Of a DNA stretch of 64,000 bases, positions 17,921-26,322 are shown in pieces (position 1 is the stretch's first letter; each line of letters begins with the position of its first letter). Source of the stretch: Nesterenkonia sp. E16_10. Its GTDB lineage: Bacteria > Actinomycetota > Actinomycetes > Actinomycetales > Micrococcaceae. A program made the translations under genes and the position numbers. The notes under the pieces are model-generated. The model did no database searches, was not told where the DNA came from, and saw only the letters and a program-made list of their open reading frames with translations. Where the stretch lies: NCBI RefSeq assembly GCF_017347085.1, contig NZ_JADPSA010000001.1, forward strand, positions 186,001 through 250,000. The letters run 5' to 3'.

Positions 17921-18043
17921 GGGGGTTCACCTTCGCGGTAGACGATGAGTGCGATATGCCTTCACGTCGATCGGGCGGAGGTGCTCGGTGTTCCACAGGG
18001 TCCGCCGGACCGTCGAGGGTTCGCTTCAGCCTAGGAACCGGCG

Positions 18044-18081
18044 GTTTCTACGCGGTGTCGCATTTGTAACACCAATGTGAC
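18044..18081 (-). promoter_or_regulatory. GlnR-like operator between nirB and nirD
   Basis: Read on the minus strand the site is GTCAC-n6-GTTAC-n6-GACAC-n6-GAAAC, four pentamers in perfect 11-bp register. This fits the actinobacterial GlnR consensus (gTnAC-n6-GaAAC, repeated every 22 bp). It sits in the divergent nirB/nirD promoter region, so one site could serve both nitrogen-assimilation operons. Confidence 0.72.
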
Positions 18082-18167
18082 GAGGTTCTCATCGTGTTCT
18101 CAGCGTCGGTGAGATCAGTGTCATCAGGCCTTTACACACTGGCGCTCCGGGTGAAACCGGCCCGGCC

Positions 18168-18179
18168 TAGGCTGGGACG
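18168..18179 (+). promoter_or_regulatory. leaderless -10 box of nirD
   Basis: TAGGCT with 6 nt to the ATG; no ribosome-binding site is seen. Confidence 0.5.
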
Positions 18180-18548
18180 ATGATCCCTGGGACCACGCCT
18201 TCATCCACCCCCGTCCACCGCGCCGAGCCCGGCTGGCATCGAGTGTGCCGCGTGGCAGACCTGGAGCCGATGTGGGGCGAGGCCGCCCTGGTCGAGGGCA
18301 CGCAGATCGCGCTGGTCCGGCTGCATGGTGAGATCGTGCACGCGGTGTCCCAGTGGGATCCCTACGCCGGGGCGAATGTGATGTCTCGCGGTATCGTCGG
18401 GTCCAAAGCTGGTCGGCCCACATTGGCCTCACCGATCCATAAGCAGCCCTATGACCTGGCCACCGGTCGGTGCCTCAGCGATGATGCGCTGCAGCTGAAG
18501 TCCTATCCGGTCCGCGTCGAGGCCGGATTCGTCGAGGTGAAGGTCTGA
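18180..18548 (+). CDS. nirD: nitrite reductase small subunit
   Basis: This 122-aa Rieske-fold protein is the partner of NirB. It has the NirD signature: SRGIVGSKAGRPTLASPIHKQPYDLATGRCL. As in other NirD proteins the Cys-His pairs that hold a Rieske cluster are absent, so it is structural and does not carry electrons through 2Fe-2S. It is transcribed away from nirB, with the GlnR-like box between. The chelatase gene follows directly and is probably in the same operon. Confidence 0.93.
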   Translation: MIPGTTPSSTPVHRAEPGWHRVCRVADLEPMWGEAALVEGTQIALVRLHGEIVHAVSQWDPYAGANVMSRGIVGSKAGRPTLASPIHKQPYDLATGRCLSDDALQLKSYPVRVEAGFVEVKV

Positions 18549-18558
18549 GGTGTCCTGG

Positions 18559-19320
18559 ATGAACCACGCCGCACCATCACCGGCCGCGCTGTTGGCGATC
18601 TCCCACGGCACCTCCAACCCCGAGGGGCAGCGCCTGGTCACGCAGCTCGCGGATCGGGTCCGTGAGGTCGCCGCCGCGCGAGGGCGGCAGGATCTGGTCA
18701 GGCTCGGACACGTGGACGTGCAGCAGCCCGACGTGCCCGCCAGCCTGGCCGCCCTGCCGCAGGAGCTGGCCGCCGTCGTCGTGCCGCTGCTGCTCTCCGC
18801 CGGGTTCCACGTCAACGTGGACCTCAGGGAGGACACCGCCGATCTGGACCGTCCGGTGACCGTCGGCGGCGCGCTGGGCCCCGATGACCGGCTGGTGGAT
18901 CTGCTGCTGCGTCGCATGCAGGGATCCGGTGTGGACCCCGCGCGAGACGCTCTGATCTTCGCCGCCGCCGGCTCCTCGGACAGCTCGGCCGTGCGGGACT
19001 GCCAGGACATGGCGGCGCGGCTCCAGATGAGACTGGGCCGCCCGGTCCAGGACGCCTACCTCTCCTTCGCGCAGCCCTCGGTGAAGACCGCGGTGGCGCA
19101 GGCCCGGGAGACCGCACAGGGACGGATCGTGCTGATCAGCTATCTGCTGGCCCCGGGGTACTTCCAGAACCTGCTGCAGCGCGCGGGCGCCGATCTGGTC
19201 ACCAGCTCGCTGCTCCCGCAGGGCTCGACCCAGGCTCCGGAGGAGCTGGTGGAGATCATCCTGGACCGGTTCACCGCAGGGCTGAGCGAGCTGTCAGCGG
19301 CCTCGCCGGCTGTGCGCTGA
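18559..19320 (+). CDS. sirohydrochlorin chelatase, CbiX type
   Basis: This 253-aa CbiX/SirB-family protein inserts iron (or cobalt) into sirohydrochlorin to finish siroheme. It has two repeats, beginning LLAISHGTSNPEGQ (His16) and LIFAAAGSSDSSAV. The second repeat lacks the histidine, as in other actinobacterial members. I chose ATG 18559 because GAGGTG lies 6 nt upstream; a GTG at 18550 is possible. It follows nirD by 10 nt. Precorrin-2 dehydrogenase, the step between CobA and this enzyme, is not encoded in this window. Confidence 0.88.
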   Translation: MNHAAPSPAALLAISHGTSNPEGQRLVTQLADRVREVAAARGRQDLVRLGHVDVQQPDVPASLAALPQELAAVVVPLLLSAGFHVNVDLREDTADLDRPVTVGGALGPDDRLVDLLLRRMQGSGVDPARDALIFAAAGSSDSSAVRDCQDMAARLQMRLGRPVQDAYLSFAQPSVKTAVAQARETAQGRIVLISYLLAPGYFQNLLQRAGADLVTSSLLPQGSTQAPEELVEIILDRFTAGLSELSAASPAVR

Positions 19321-19429
19321 CACCGCCGCACAGGGCCATTGGTCACTGGTGGTCGCCGGTGCATGGTCGTACGGTGATCGTGTACCGGCGAGGTGGTTCC
19401 GCACGCGGGTGCCGAAACGGGGGTCTGCC

Positions 19430-21010
19430 ATGGGTGACATGCGCGCCGGGCGAGGGCCCGGCCCTCGGCCTGCGCCCCGCGACGCCCCAGCCGCAGGCCG
19501 GCGGGCACCGCCTGCTCGTGGGGCTCGGGACGACCGGCCCGTCACCCTTCGTCCCTTCACCCTTTGGTCGGTCTTCTTCGCCGTGCTCCTGGTGGCCGCA
19601 GCCGGGCTGTTGGCTGCCTGGGCCACTCCCCGCGGCCCGTTGAGCGCCGCGCAGGTGCTGTGGTCGATGCTGGGCGCTCTCGTGGTCGGGATCCTCGCCG
19701 GAGCCCTGCTGCGCAGCCGGTGGAGCATGCTGCTGGCCCCCGTGACCTTCCTGATCGTGTTCGAGCTCGCCCGGCTCGGCACCACTGGGGCCACCGTCGA
19801 AGAGATCCGCCTCGACTCCATCATCGGCGCGCTTGGCTTCTTGTCCGGGCGGGGCGTCCACGGGCTGCTGGTCCTGGTGCCCATGGTCCTGGGCTGCCGT
19901 CTCGGCGTCGAGGTCGCAGCACGCCGCGGTGTCGAGAGCCCCGCCCGGACGACGAGGCTGGGCTGGGCGGGGGTGCTGCTGGTGGGCGTGGCGGTGCTGG
20001 CGCTCGCCGCGCTCGTCGCGCGTCCGGGCTCGACGGCGCTGATCCTCGACGGCGCGGGCGAACCGGCCGCGGGGAGCGTCGCGGAGCTGGTCACCATCTC
20101 GGTGGGTGGATCGGAACAGACCCTGATGATCCGCGGGGCGAGCGCCGAGAGCCCGGTCCTGCTTCACCTTGCTGGTGGGCCGGGAGGCACCGATCTGGGG
20201 GCGATGCGACTGGATGCGTCCCTGGAAGAGGACTTCCTGGTGGTCACCTGGGACCAGCCGGGCACCGGCAAGTCCTACTCCGCGATCGATCCGGTCCAGG
20301 ACATGACGCTGCAGCGGGTCACGCAGGACACGCTCGGGGTGACCGAATACCTGCGCGGCCGGTTCGACCAGGACCGCATCGTGCTCACCGGTCAGTCCTG
20401 GGGCACACTCCCGGGGGTGTTGGCGGTGCAGCAGCATCCGGAGCGTTATCGGGCCTTCGTCGGGACCGGGCAGATGGTCGACATCCGCGAGACCGACCAG
20501 ATCTTCTACGAGGAGAGCCTGGAGTGGGCGGGTGGGACAGGGGATCAGGAGCTTCACGCGCAGCTTCAGGCGCAGGGTCCTCCGCCGTACTCGGACATGC
20601 TCGACTACACCGCGATCGTCGGCACCGAGCGAGCCATCTACTCCTACCCGGAGTTCGACGGCTCCACCGAGATGACCGCGACCATCTGGGTGCCGGAGAA
20701 CACCTTCATGGACCGGGTCAACGCGATCCGCGGCCTGCTGGACACCTACTCGCTGCTGTACCCGCAGCTGCAGGAGCTGGATCTGCGCCAGGAGGCGCCC
20801 CGGCTCGAGGTCCCAGTCTACGTCGTCATGGGCGAACACGAAGCGCGCGGCCGGGTCGAACCGGCACGTGAATGGTTCGACCGGCTGGAGGCTCCCGAGA
20901 AGACCTGGGTGGAGTTCCCCGCGTCGAGCCACCGGGCGTCCTTCGAGCGGCCCCAGGAGTACGCCGCGCTGCTTCGACAGGTCCTGGCTGAGACTGACAC
21001 CGGGGGCTGA
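19430..21010 (+). CDS. alpha/beta hydrolase with N-terminal membrane domain
   Basis: The 526-aa protein has a basic Pro/Arg-rich start, about four hydrophobic helices (residues 40-190), then an extracytoplasmic alpha/beta-hydrolase domain. This resembles proline iminopeptidase-like peptidases: LLHLAGGPGGTDLGAMRL (oxyanion HGGPG-like), TWDQPGTGKSY, the nucleophile elbow GQSWG (Ser323), and a late VVMGEHEARG and SSHRAS, which would supply the acid and His. The substrate is unknown; S33 peptidases or esterases are candidates. The start at 19430 is supported by a GGGGG stretch upstream; a GTG at 19349 would add 27 residues. It stands alone between the chelatase gene and the SNF2 helicase. Confidence 0.78.
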   Translation: MGDMRAGRGPGPRPAPRDAPAAGRRAPPARGARDDRPVTLRPFTLWSVFFAVLLVAAAGLLAAWATPRGPLSAAQVLWSMLGALVVGILAGALLRSRWSMLLAPVTFLIVFELARLGTTGATVEEIRLDSIIGALGFLSGRGVHGLLVLVPMVLGCRLGVEVAARRGVESPARTTRLGWAGVLLVGVAVLALAALVARPGSTALILDGAGEPAAGSVAELVTISVGGSEQTLMIRGASAESPVLLHLAGGPGGTDLGAMRLDASLEEDFLVVTWDQPGTGKSYSAIDPVQDMTLQRVTQDTLGVTEYLRGRFDQDRIVLTGQSWGTLPGVLAVQQHPERYRAFVGTGQMVDIRETDQIFYEESLEWAGGTGDQELHAQLQAQGPPPYSDMLDYTAIVGTERAIYSYPEFDGSTEMTATIWVPENTFMDRVNAIRGLLDTYSLLYPQLQELDLRQEAPRLEVPVYVVMGEHEARGRVEPAREWFDRLEAPEKTWVEFPASSHRASFERPQEYAALLRQVLAETDTGG

Positions 21011-21341
21011 AGGGCGTGTTCTACGCTCCGCACGCGAGCATGCTTTTGCCGGCTGACCCCTCGACGTGACCATGATGTCCACGAGACCATGGACCTGTCC
21101 GGGTGTGCTCAGCGTCATGAACGCCCGCCCGAGGGCTGAGATTCGCCCAGCACGCGGTACGCTGGCGGGGCCCTCCCGGCTGGGTACGTCCGACGCGTCG
21201 ATCTCTTTGCGGATCCGCTGGACCAGCTTGTGCGCCGGGACGTCTCTGCCGAGACTGCTCGGACGTCCCTCGCCCCGCCGCGGGTGCAGTGCGGGCACCG
21301 TCCCGCCGCTATGAATGATCCATCGCTCCGAGGAGGACTCC
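21011..21341. other. intergenic region without a recognisable gene
   Basis: I find no supported gene, RNA or clear operator in these 331 bp. A GAGGAGG at the right end is the ribosome site of the helicase gene. Minus-strand frames give short peptides with no family resemblance. Confidence 0.5.
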
Positions 21342-23477
21342 GTGGCTCGAGGAGCCCAGCGTCAGAACGGCGCACGCACGCGCACCCGCCGGCGACCCCG
21401 CCGGCACGACGACGGCGGCATCATCGCGCTGCTCGCCAAGCTCGTCCGCGAGGTTGAATCCGCGGTCCAGCGTGGCACCGACCTGCCCTCGACCCGGACC
21501 AAGTTCCAGGTCGCGGCGCTCCTCACCCGCGAGGAACGCGCCCGGATCAAGGCCGTGGAGGCCAAGTCCGGGTCCCGGGGGGCCGAAGATCTGAAGCGCC
21601 TCGACGGCATCGCCACGATCCTGGCGACCACGGCGGCCCGCGACACCTCCCTGCTGGGGCTGCTCGCCGAGGACGCGGTCCTCTCCGACCGCGCCCGCTC
21701 GCTGCGCCGCGAGCTCCTCGAAACCGCTGGCCTCGAGGTCCCGGAGGAGCCCGCCGCAGCACCCGAGCCGGCCGCGCCCAAGCCGGACCTGCAGCGCCGC
21801 GTGGTGCCCGTGTCGGTGGAGTCCCGCCAGCTGGCGAATCCCTTCCTGGAGCCCGACTACTCCGCCGTCGCCAAGCGCACCGCGCAGCCCCGCCGCCTCG
21901 TGGGCTGGGAGCTCATCGAGCCGCTGATGAAGTCCTTCGCCGAGGGCGGCTCGCTGGCCTGCATGGACCTGCCGGAACCGGCCACCACCCGGTCGACCCG
22001 GGCGCTGGACCTCATGCCCCACCAGGGGAGGCTCGTCGCCGCCGCAGCGGCAGGGCACCGGACATTCCTGCTCGCCGACGAGCCCGGCCTGGGCAAGACG
22101 GCCCAGGCGCTGCTCGCCGCCGAGGCGGCCAACGCCTACCCGCTGCTCGTCGTGGTGCCCAACGTCGTGAAGATGAACTGGGCGCGCGAGGCCGAACTGT
22201 GGACCCCCAGACACCCCGCGACCGTGGTCCACGGCGACGGCGAGCGGATCGACGGCTTCGCCGACATCATCATCGTCAACTACGAGGTGCTGGATCGGCA
22301 CGCGGGCTGGCTGCAGGACCTGGGGCTGCGCGGGATGGTGGTCGATGAGGCGCACTACATCAAGAACCGGAAGTCGCAGCGGTCGCAGAATGTGCTGCAC
22401 CTCTCCGAGCGCATCCGAACCCGGATCGCCGACCCGCTGCTGATCGCCCTCACCGGCACCCCGCTGATCAACGACATCGAGGACTTCCGGGCGATCTGGC
22501 AGTTCCTCGGCTGGCTCGACGAGACCAAGCCGATCGGTGAGCTGATGGGCGCGCTGGAGAAGATCGGTCTGACCCCGGCTGACCGCGGCTTCTCCCCCGC
22601 TGCCCGTGCGGCCGTCATCGACCGCGGCATCGTGCGGCGGCGCAAGGTGGATGTGGCCGCCGACCTGCCCGCACGACGCGTGGCCGACGTCCCGGTCGAG
22701 ATCGACGATGAGGCCGGGCGCTCCATCCGGGCCGCCGAGCAGAACCTCGCCCGTCGACTTCTCACGCGCTATGACCGGGCGCTGGCGGCGCGGCCGGCCG
22801 GTGAGGGTCTCGAGGGCATCGACCACGTCCTGGTGCGCCAGGTCGCCGCACAGGAGCGTGCGAGCAAGTCCACGAAGAAGTCGAGCGAGAACGTGTTCAC
22901 CATGACGCGGCGCATCGGCCAGGCCAAGGCAGGCCTCGCGGCCGACTACGCCGCTCAGCTAGCCCGCAGCGCCGGCAAGGTCGTCTTCTTCGCCAAACAC
23001 ATCGATGTGATGGACACCGCCGAGGCGACCTTCGCCAAGCGAGGCATCCGGTACGCCTCGATCCGCGGCGACCAGAGCGCATCGGCTCGGCAGAAGCACA
23101 TCGACGCATTCACCAACGACCCAGAGGTCGCGGTCGCGGTGTGCTCCTTGACGGCCGCCGGCGTCGGCCTGAACCTGCAGGTCGCCTCGAACATGGTGCT
23201 TGCGGAACTGTCCTGGACCGATGCCGAGCAGACCCAGGCCATCGACCGGATCCACCGTATCGGGCAGGAGGAGCCGGTGACCGCATGGCGGATCATCGCC
23301 GCTCAGACCCTCGACACGAGGATCGCCGAGCTCATCGACGCCAAGGCGGGGCTGGCCGCCCGGGCGCTCGACGGGGACGACCAAGAGATCCCTGATTCCG
23401 CAGACGTGCAGCTCGAGGCCCTCGTCACGCTTCTCGAAGATGCGTTGGGCTCACGGGCCGGCGGCCAGGAGGACTGA
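21342..23477 (+). CDS. SNF2-family DEAD/DEAH helicase-like ATPase
   Basis: This 711-aa protein is a DNA translocase of the SNF2/HepA superfamily. An N-terminal region of about 200 residues (basic, then helical) precedes the motor. Motor motifs: Walker A DEPGLGKT (about 246-253), DEAH (about 335-338), ALTGTPLIND, ASIRGDQSASARQKHIDAF, and motif VI AIDRIHRIGQ (about 632-642). The GTG start is set by GAGGAGGA a few bases upstream; an ATG 27 nt earlier would hide that site. No methylase, nuclease or phage gene accompanies it, so a repair or recombination role is more likely than defence. A 16-bp hairpin follows. Confidence 0.88.
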   Translation: MARGAQRQNGARTRTRRRPRRHDDGGIIALLAKLVREVESAVQRGTDLPSTRTKFQVAALLTREERARIKAVEAKSGSRGAEDLKRLDGIATILATTAARDTSLLGLLAEDAVLSDRARSLRRELLETAGLEVPEEPAAAPEPAAPKPDLQRRVVPVSVESRQLANPFLEPDYSAVAKRTAQPRRLVGWELIEPLMKSFAEGGSLACMDLPEPATTRSTRALDLMPHQGRLVAAAAAGHRTFLLADEPGLGKTAQALLAAEAANAYPLLVVVPNVVKMNWAREAELWTPRHPATVVHGDGERIDGFADIIIVNYEVLDRHAGWLQDLGLRGMVVDEAHYIKNRKSQRSQNVLHLSERIRTRIADPLLIALTGTPLINDIEDFRAIWQFLGWLDETKPIGELMGALEKIGLTPADRGFSPAARAAVIDRGIVRRRKVDVAADLPARRVADVPVEIDDEAGRSIRAAEQNLARRLLTRYDRALAARPAGEGLEGIDHVLVRQVAAQERASKSTKKSSENVFTMTRRIGQAKAGLAADYAAQLARSAGKVVFFAKHIDVMDTAEATFAKRGIRYASIRGDQSASARQKHIDAFTNDPEVAVAVCSLTAAGVGLNLQVASNMVLAELSWTDAEQTQAIDRIHRIGQEEPVTAWRIIAAQTLDTRIAELIDAKAGLAARALDGDDQEIPDSADVQLEALVTLLEDALGSRAGGQED

Positions 23478-23491
23478 GACCCGAGGCCTCA

Positions 23492-23530
23492 GGCCCGCTC
23501 CGCCCGCGCCATGAGCGGGCGGAGCGGGCC
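23492..23530 (+). terminator. hairpin downstream of the SNF2 gene
   Basis: A perfect 16-bp stem (GGCCCGCTCCGCCCGC and complement) with a 7-nt loop starts 15 bp after the stop codon. No T-run follows. Confidence 0.65.
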
Positions 23531-23568
23531 TGGAGCGGGCCGGACATGTCGACAGAGACACCTCGCCG

Positions 23569-23618
23569 GAAACACCTCGGGCCCCCACGCTGTGAAGCGT
23601 GGGGGCCCGAGGTGTTTC
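23569..23618. terminator. long perfect hairpin between helicase and tRNA genes
   Basis: Two 22-nt arms pair perfectly around a TGTGAA loop. It lies between the plus-strand helicase and the minus-strand tRNA genes, so it can stop transcription from either side. On the minus strand it ends 24 nt after tRNA-Met. Confidence 0.75.
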
Positions 23619-23641
23619 TCTCGCCTGTGCGGCGTCTTCGG

Positions 23642-23715
23642 TAGCGGTGGGGGGGCTCGATCCCCCGACCTCACGATTATGAGTCGTGCGCTCTAACCAG
23701 CTGAGCTACACCGCC
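23642..23715 (-). tRNA. tRNA-Met (anticodon CAT), elongator type
   Basis: A 74-nt cloverleaf reads GGCGGTG...CACCGCTA on the minus strand with the anticodon loop CTCATAA. The first acceptor pair is G-T, and a normal G1 pair marks it as elongator-like and not initiator. CCA is not fully encoded. The T-loop reads ATCGAGC, with A in place of the usual T54. A CAT tRNA could also be an Ile2 type, but the body matches actinobacterial elongator Met. Confidence 0.9.
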
Positions 23716-23813
23716 ATCCCCGGTTCTCCACCCCGCTGGGCGGGAGGAAGATCGGTGTGAATGAGAAAGACCCGCACCGCGCAATATGCTGCGCTGCGCG
23801 GGCTCTCAATCAG

Positions 23814-23885
23814 AGCCCCAAGCGGGAATCGATCCCGCGACCTCAGTCTTACCAAGACTGCGCTCTACCACTGAGCTATTGGGGC
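23814..23885 (-). tRNA. tRNA-Thr (anticodon GGT)
   Basis: A 72-nt cloverleaf with acceptor GCCCCAA/TTGGGGC and anticodon stem CAGTC/GACTG around the loop TTGGTAA. CCA is not encoded. It lies upstream of tRNA-Met on the same strand, 98 bp apart, and the two probably share a promoter. Confidence 0.92.
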
Positions 23886-23896
23886 AACAGCACTAA

Positions 23897-23924
23897 ACTC
23901 TACCATCAGTTCAGCACCGCTCAA
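23897..23924 (-). promoter_or_regulatory. promoter of the tRNA-Thr/tRNA-Met unit
   Basis: On the minus strand TTGAGC is followed after 16 bp by TAGAGT, with the tRNA 5' end 11 nt after the -10 box. This is a good sigma-70-type match. Confidence 0.65.
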
Positions 23925-23960
23925 AAACCGGTCAGTGTGAGCTGCCTCTCCCTGACCGGG

Positions 23961-24019
23961 GGTCTCCGCCGCCTCGGATCGAGACCCTTGGCGGCGGAGA
24001 CCGGACCCCCTTTCGGGGG
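23961..24019 (-). terminator. double hairpin after deaD
   Basis: A CCCCC/GGGGG hairpin with a 4-nt loop follows the deaD stop at once, then a 13-bp stem GGTCTCCGCCGCC with a 16-nt loop. The pair probably ends the deaD transcript. Confidence 0.6.
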
Positions 24020-24024
24020 AGGAA

Positions 24025-26163
24025 TCACTTCCAGCGGGGCTTGCGATCCTTGTTGCCGAATCGGCTGTCGCCGGAGCCTGCGCGGCCGCCTCGATCGCTC
24101 GAGCCGCCCTCGCGCTTGCCGGCGTAGCCGCCGCGGGATTCGCCGTAGCCGCCGCGGGATTCGGTGCCGCCGGAGGGAGCGCCGGTGTCGCGCTCCATCT
24201 TCAGCAGCTCGCCACCGATGCGGGTCTTGGCCAGGGCGGCCCACTGCTCGGAGGAGAGCTTCTCGGGCAGCTCCACCAGGGAGTGCGTGGGCCGGATGTC
24301 GATGCCGCCGATCTCGCGGGCGCTGAGCCCGGCCTCGTTGGCGATGGCCCCGACGATGTGCCCGGGGTTCACCCCGTTGCGACGGCCGACCGCGATCTTG
24401 TACATCGCGTTGCCCGGACCTGCGGTGCGCGGTCCACGGTCACGCTGCGGGCGCTCGGGGCGATCGCCGCCGCGGTCCTCGCCGACCTCACGCTTGGACT
24501 CGCGGACGAGCTCGTCGTCGCGCTTCTCATCAAGCAGCAGCGGGCGCCCGTCGTGGACCATGGCGACCAGGGCGGCGGCCACGTCCTCGGCGGGGGTGTT
24601 GTGCTCCTGGGTGTAGGAGGCCACCAGTCCGCGGTACTCCTCGAGCTCCTCCGAGGCCAGGGTCTGGGTGATCCGCTCCGAGAAGCGATCCAGCCGCGAG
24701 GAGTTCACGTCCGCGATGGTCGGCATGGACATCTGCTCGACCGGCTGGCGGGTGGCCTTCTCGATGGAGCGCAGCATCCGCTTCTCGCGAGGCGTCACGA
24801 ACAGCACAGCGTCGCCGGAGCGACCCGCACGGCCGGTGCGTCCGATGCGGTGCACGTAGGACTCGGTGTCCAACGGGATGTCGTAGTTGAAGACGTGGGT
24901 GATGCGCTCGACGTCGAGGCCGCGGGCGGCGACATCGGTGGCGACCAGGATGTCGATCCGCCCGGACTTGAGGTTCTCCACGGTCTTCTCGCGCAGGTTC
25001 TGCGGGATGTCACCGTTGATCGCCGCGGTGCGGAATCCGCGGGCCGCGAGCTTGTTCGAGACCTCCTCGGTGGCCGAGCGGGTGCGCACGAAGACGATCG
25101 CGGCGTCGTGCGGCTCGGTCTCGAGGATGCGGTTCAGCGCCTCGTTCTTCGCCGAGTGCTTGATCAGCACGAAGCGCTGGCGGGTGTTGGTGCCGGTGGA
25201 GGTCTTGGACTTCACCGAGACCTCGACCGGATCGTTGAGGTAGTCCGCGGAGATCCGGCGGATCGCCTTGGGCATCGTGGCGGAGAACAGCGCGACCTGC
25301 TTGGTCTTCGGGGTGCGGGCCAGGATCTGGTCCACCTCCTCGGCGAAGCCCATGCGCAGCATCTCGTCGGCCTCATCGAGCACCAGGTGCTTGATCGTGG
25401 AGAGGTTCAGCGAACCGCGGGTCATGTGGTCGATGACGCGGCCGGGGGTGCCGACGACGACGTGGGCGCCGCGGCGCAGGCCCTCGAGCTGCGGGCCGTA
25501 GGGTGAGCCGCCGTAGATCGGCAGCACGGTGATGCCGGGGACGCCCTGGGCGTAGGTGGCGAAGGCCTCGGCGACCTGGATGGCCAGCTCACGGGTGGGG
25601 GCGAGCACCAGGGTCGAGGGGGAGTTCCCCAGCTCTCCGGCGTCGTTGGCGCGAGCCATGTGGGACAGCGCCGGCAGCGCGAAGGCCGCGGTCTTGCCGG
25701 TGCCGGTCTGGGCGAGGCCGACGACGTCGCGGCCCTGGCTCAGCAGCGGGATGGTCTGCGCCTGGATCGGGGAAGGGGTCTCGTAGCCGAGCTTGGTCAC
25801 CGACTGCAGCACCCGGGCATCCAGGCCGAGTTCGGAGAACTTCGGGCCGGTGGACTCCTCAGCAGCCTTGGGGGCCTGCTCTGCCGGGGCGGCGGGAGCC
25901 TGCTCTGCGGGGGCCTGCTCTGCCGGAGCTGCGGGAGCCTGCTCGGCGGGAGCCTGCTCCTCGGCAGCGGCGGGGGCGACCGTGACCGGGGCCTCGGTCA
26001 CGATCGGGGCAGCCTCGGCCTCGACCGGGGCCGATTCAGCGGGGGCGGCAGTCTCCGGAGTCTGCGTCGCGCCAGACTCGGTGGTGGCTGCAGTCTGGGC
26101 CGCAGCGGCGGTCTCGGCCTCGGCCGGGTTCGGCTCTGCGGAGTTGTGGTCCTGGATCGTCAT
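24025..26163 (-). CDS. deaD: DEAD-box RNA helicase, DeaD/CsdA type
   Basis: This 712-aa ATP-dependent RNA helicase acts in ribosome assembly and RNA decay, especially in the cold. The first 107 residues are an acidic Ala/Pro/Glu stretch with repeated APAEQAP units. Then come the Q motif (TPSPIQAQTIP), Walker A AQTGTGKT, DEADEML, SAT, HRIGRTGR, a DbpA-type RNA-binding domain (MYKIAVGRRNGVNPGHIVGAI...) and a Gly/Arg-rich tail with GGYGESRGGYAG repeats. GAGGAG lies upstream of the ATG. A 39-codon ORF ends 13 bases before the start, inside a long leader, suggesting post-transcriptional control as known for cold-shock helicases. Confidence 0.95.
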   Translation of the reverse strand: MTIQDHNSAEPNPAEAETAAAAQTAATTESGATQTPETAAPAESAPVEAEAAPIVTEAPVTVAPAAAEEQAPAEQAPAAPAEQAPAEQAPAAPAEQAPKAAEESTGPKFSELGLDARVLQSVTKLGYETPSPIQAQTIPLLSQGRDVVGLAQTGTGKTAAFALPALSHMARANDAGELGNSPSTLVLAPTRELAIQVAEAFATYAQGVPGITVLPIYGGSPYGPQLEGLRRGAHVVVGTPGRVIDHMTRGSLNLSTIKHLVLDEADEMLRMGFAEEVDQILARTPKTKQVALFSATMPKAIRRISADYLNDPVEVSVKSKTSTGTNTRQRFVLIKHSAKNEALNRILETEPHDAAIVFVRTRSATEEVSNKLAARGFRTAAINGDIPQNLREKTVENLKSGRIDILVATDVAARGLDVERITHVFNYDIPLDTESYVHRIGRTGRAGRSGDAVLFVTPREKRMLRSIEKATRQPVEQMSMPTIADVNSSRLDRFSERITQTLASEELEEYRGLVASYTQEHNTPAEDVAAALVAMVHDGRPLLLDEKRDDELVRESKREVGEDRGGDRPERPQRDRGPRTAGPGNAMYKIAVGRRNGVNPGHIVGAIANEAGLSAREIGGIDIRPTHSLVELPEKLSSEQWAALAKTRIGGELLKMERDTGAPSGGTESRGGYGESRGGYAGKREGGSSDRGGRAGSGDSRFGNKDRKPRWK

Positions 26164-26175
26164 GGTGACTCCTCG

Positions 26176-26295
26176 TCAGATGTCATGCGACCGAGAGGAC
26201 CCGCTGAAGATCCAGTCCCAGAAGACCTGCGCAATCAACCACCGCTGCTCGAAGAGGCTGGGCATGCCGAAGGGCACTGCACGCAGCATCTGCAT
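26176..26295 (-). CDS. 39-codon ORF in the deaD leader
   Basis: A complete small ORF on the minus strand runs from ATG at 26295 to TGA at 26176, ending 12 nt before the deaD ATG, with its stop next to the deaD GAGGAG ribosome site. It encodes a Trp/Phe-rich peptide starting MQMLRAVPFG, with FEQRWLIAQVFWDWIF in the middle. About four of five codons end in G or C, like real genes here. A TAGAAC -10 candidate lies at 26317-26322. I do not recognise the family. It may be a regulatory leader peptide coupled to deaD translation or a small membrane-associated protein. Confidence 0.6.
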   Translation of the reverse strand: MQMLRAVPFGMPSLFEQRWLIAQVFWDWIFSGSSRSHDI

Positions 26296-26322
26296 GGGCA
26301 GGGCAGGTTGCTTAAGGTTCTA

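Noticed and set aside
21115-21298. Possible remnant gene on the minus strand in the gap before the SNF2 gene
   Set aside because: One stretch (LVQRIRKEIDASDV) looks protein-like, but the frame has no start signal, no homologous pattern and poor codon bias.
21342-23477. SNF2 protein as part of an anti-phage defence island
   Set aside because: No nuclease, methylase, phospholipase or other defence partner is within 5 kb; the neighbours are tRNA and housekeeping genes.
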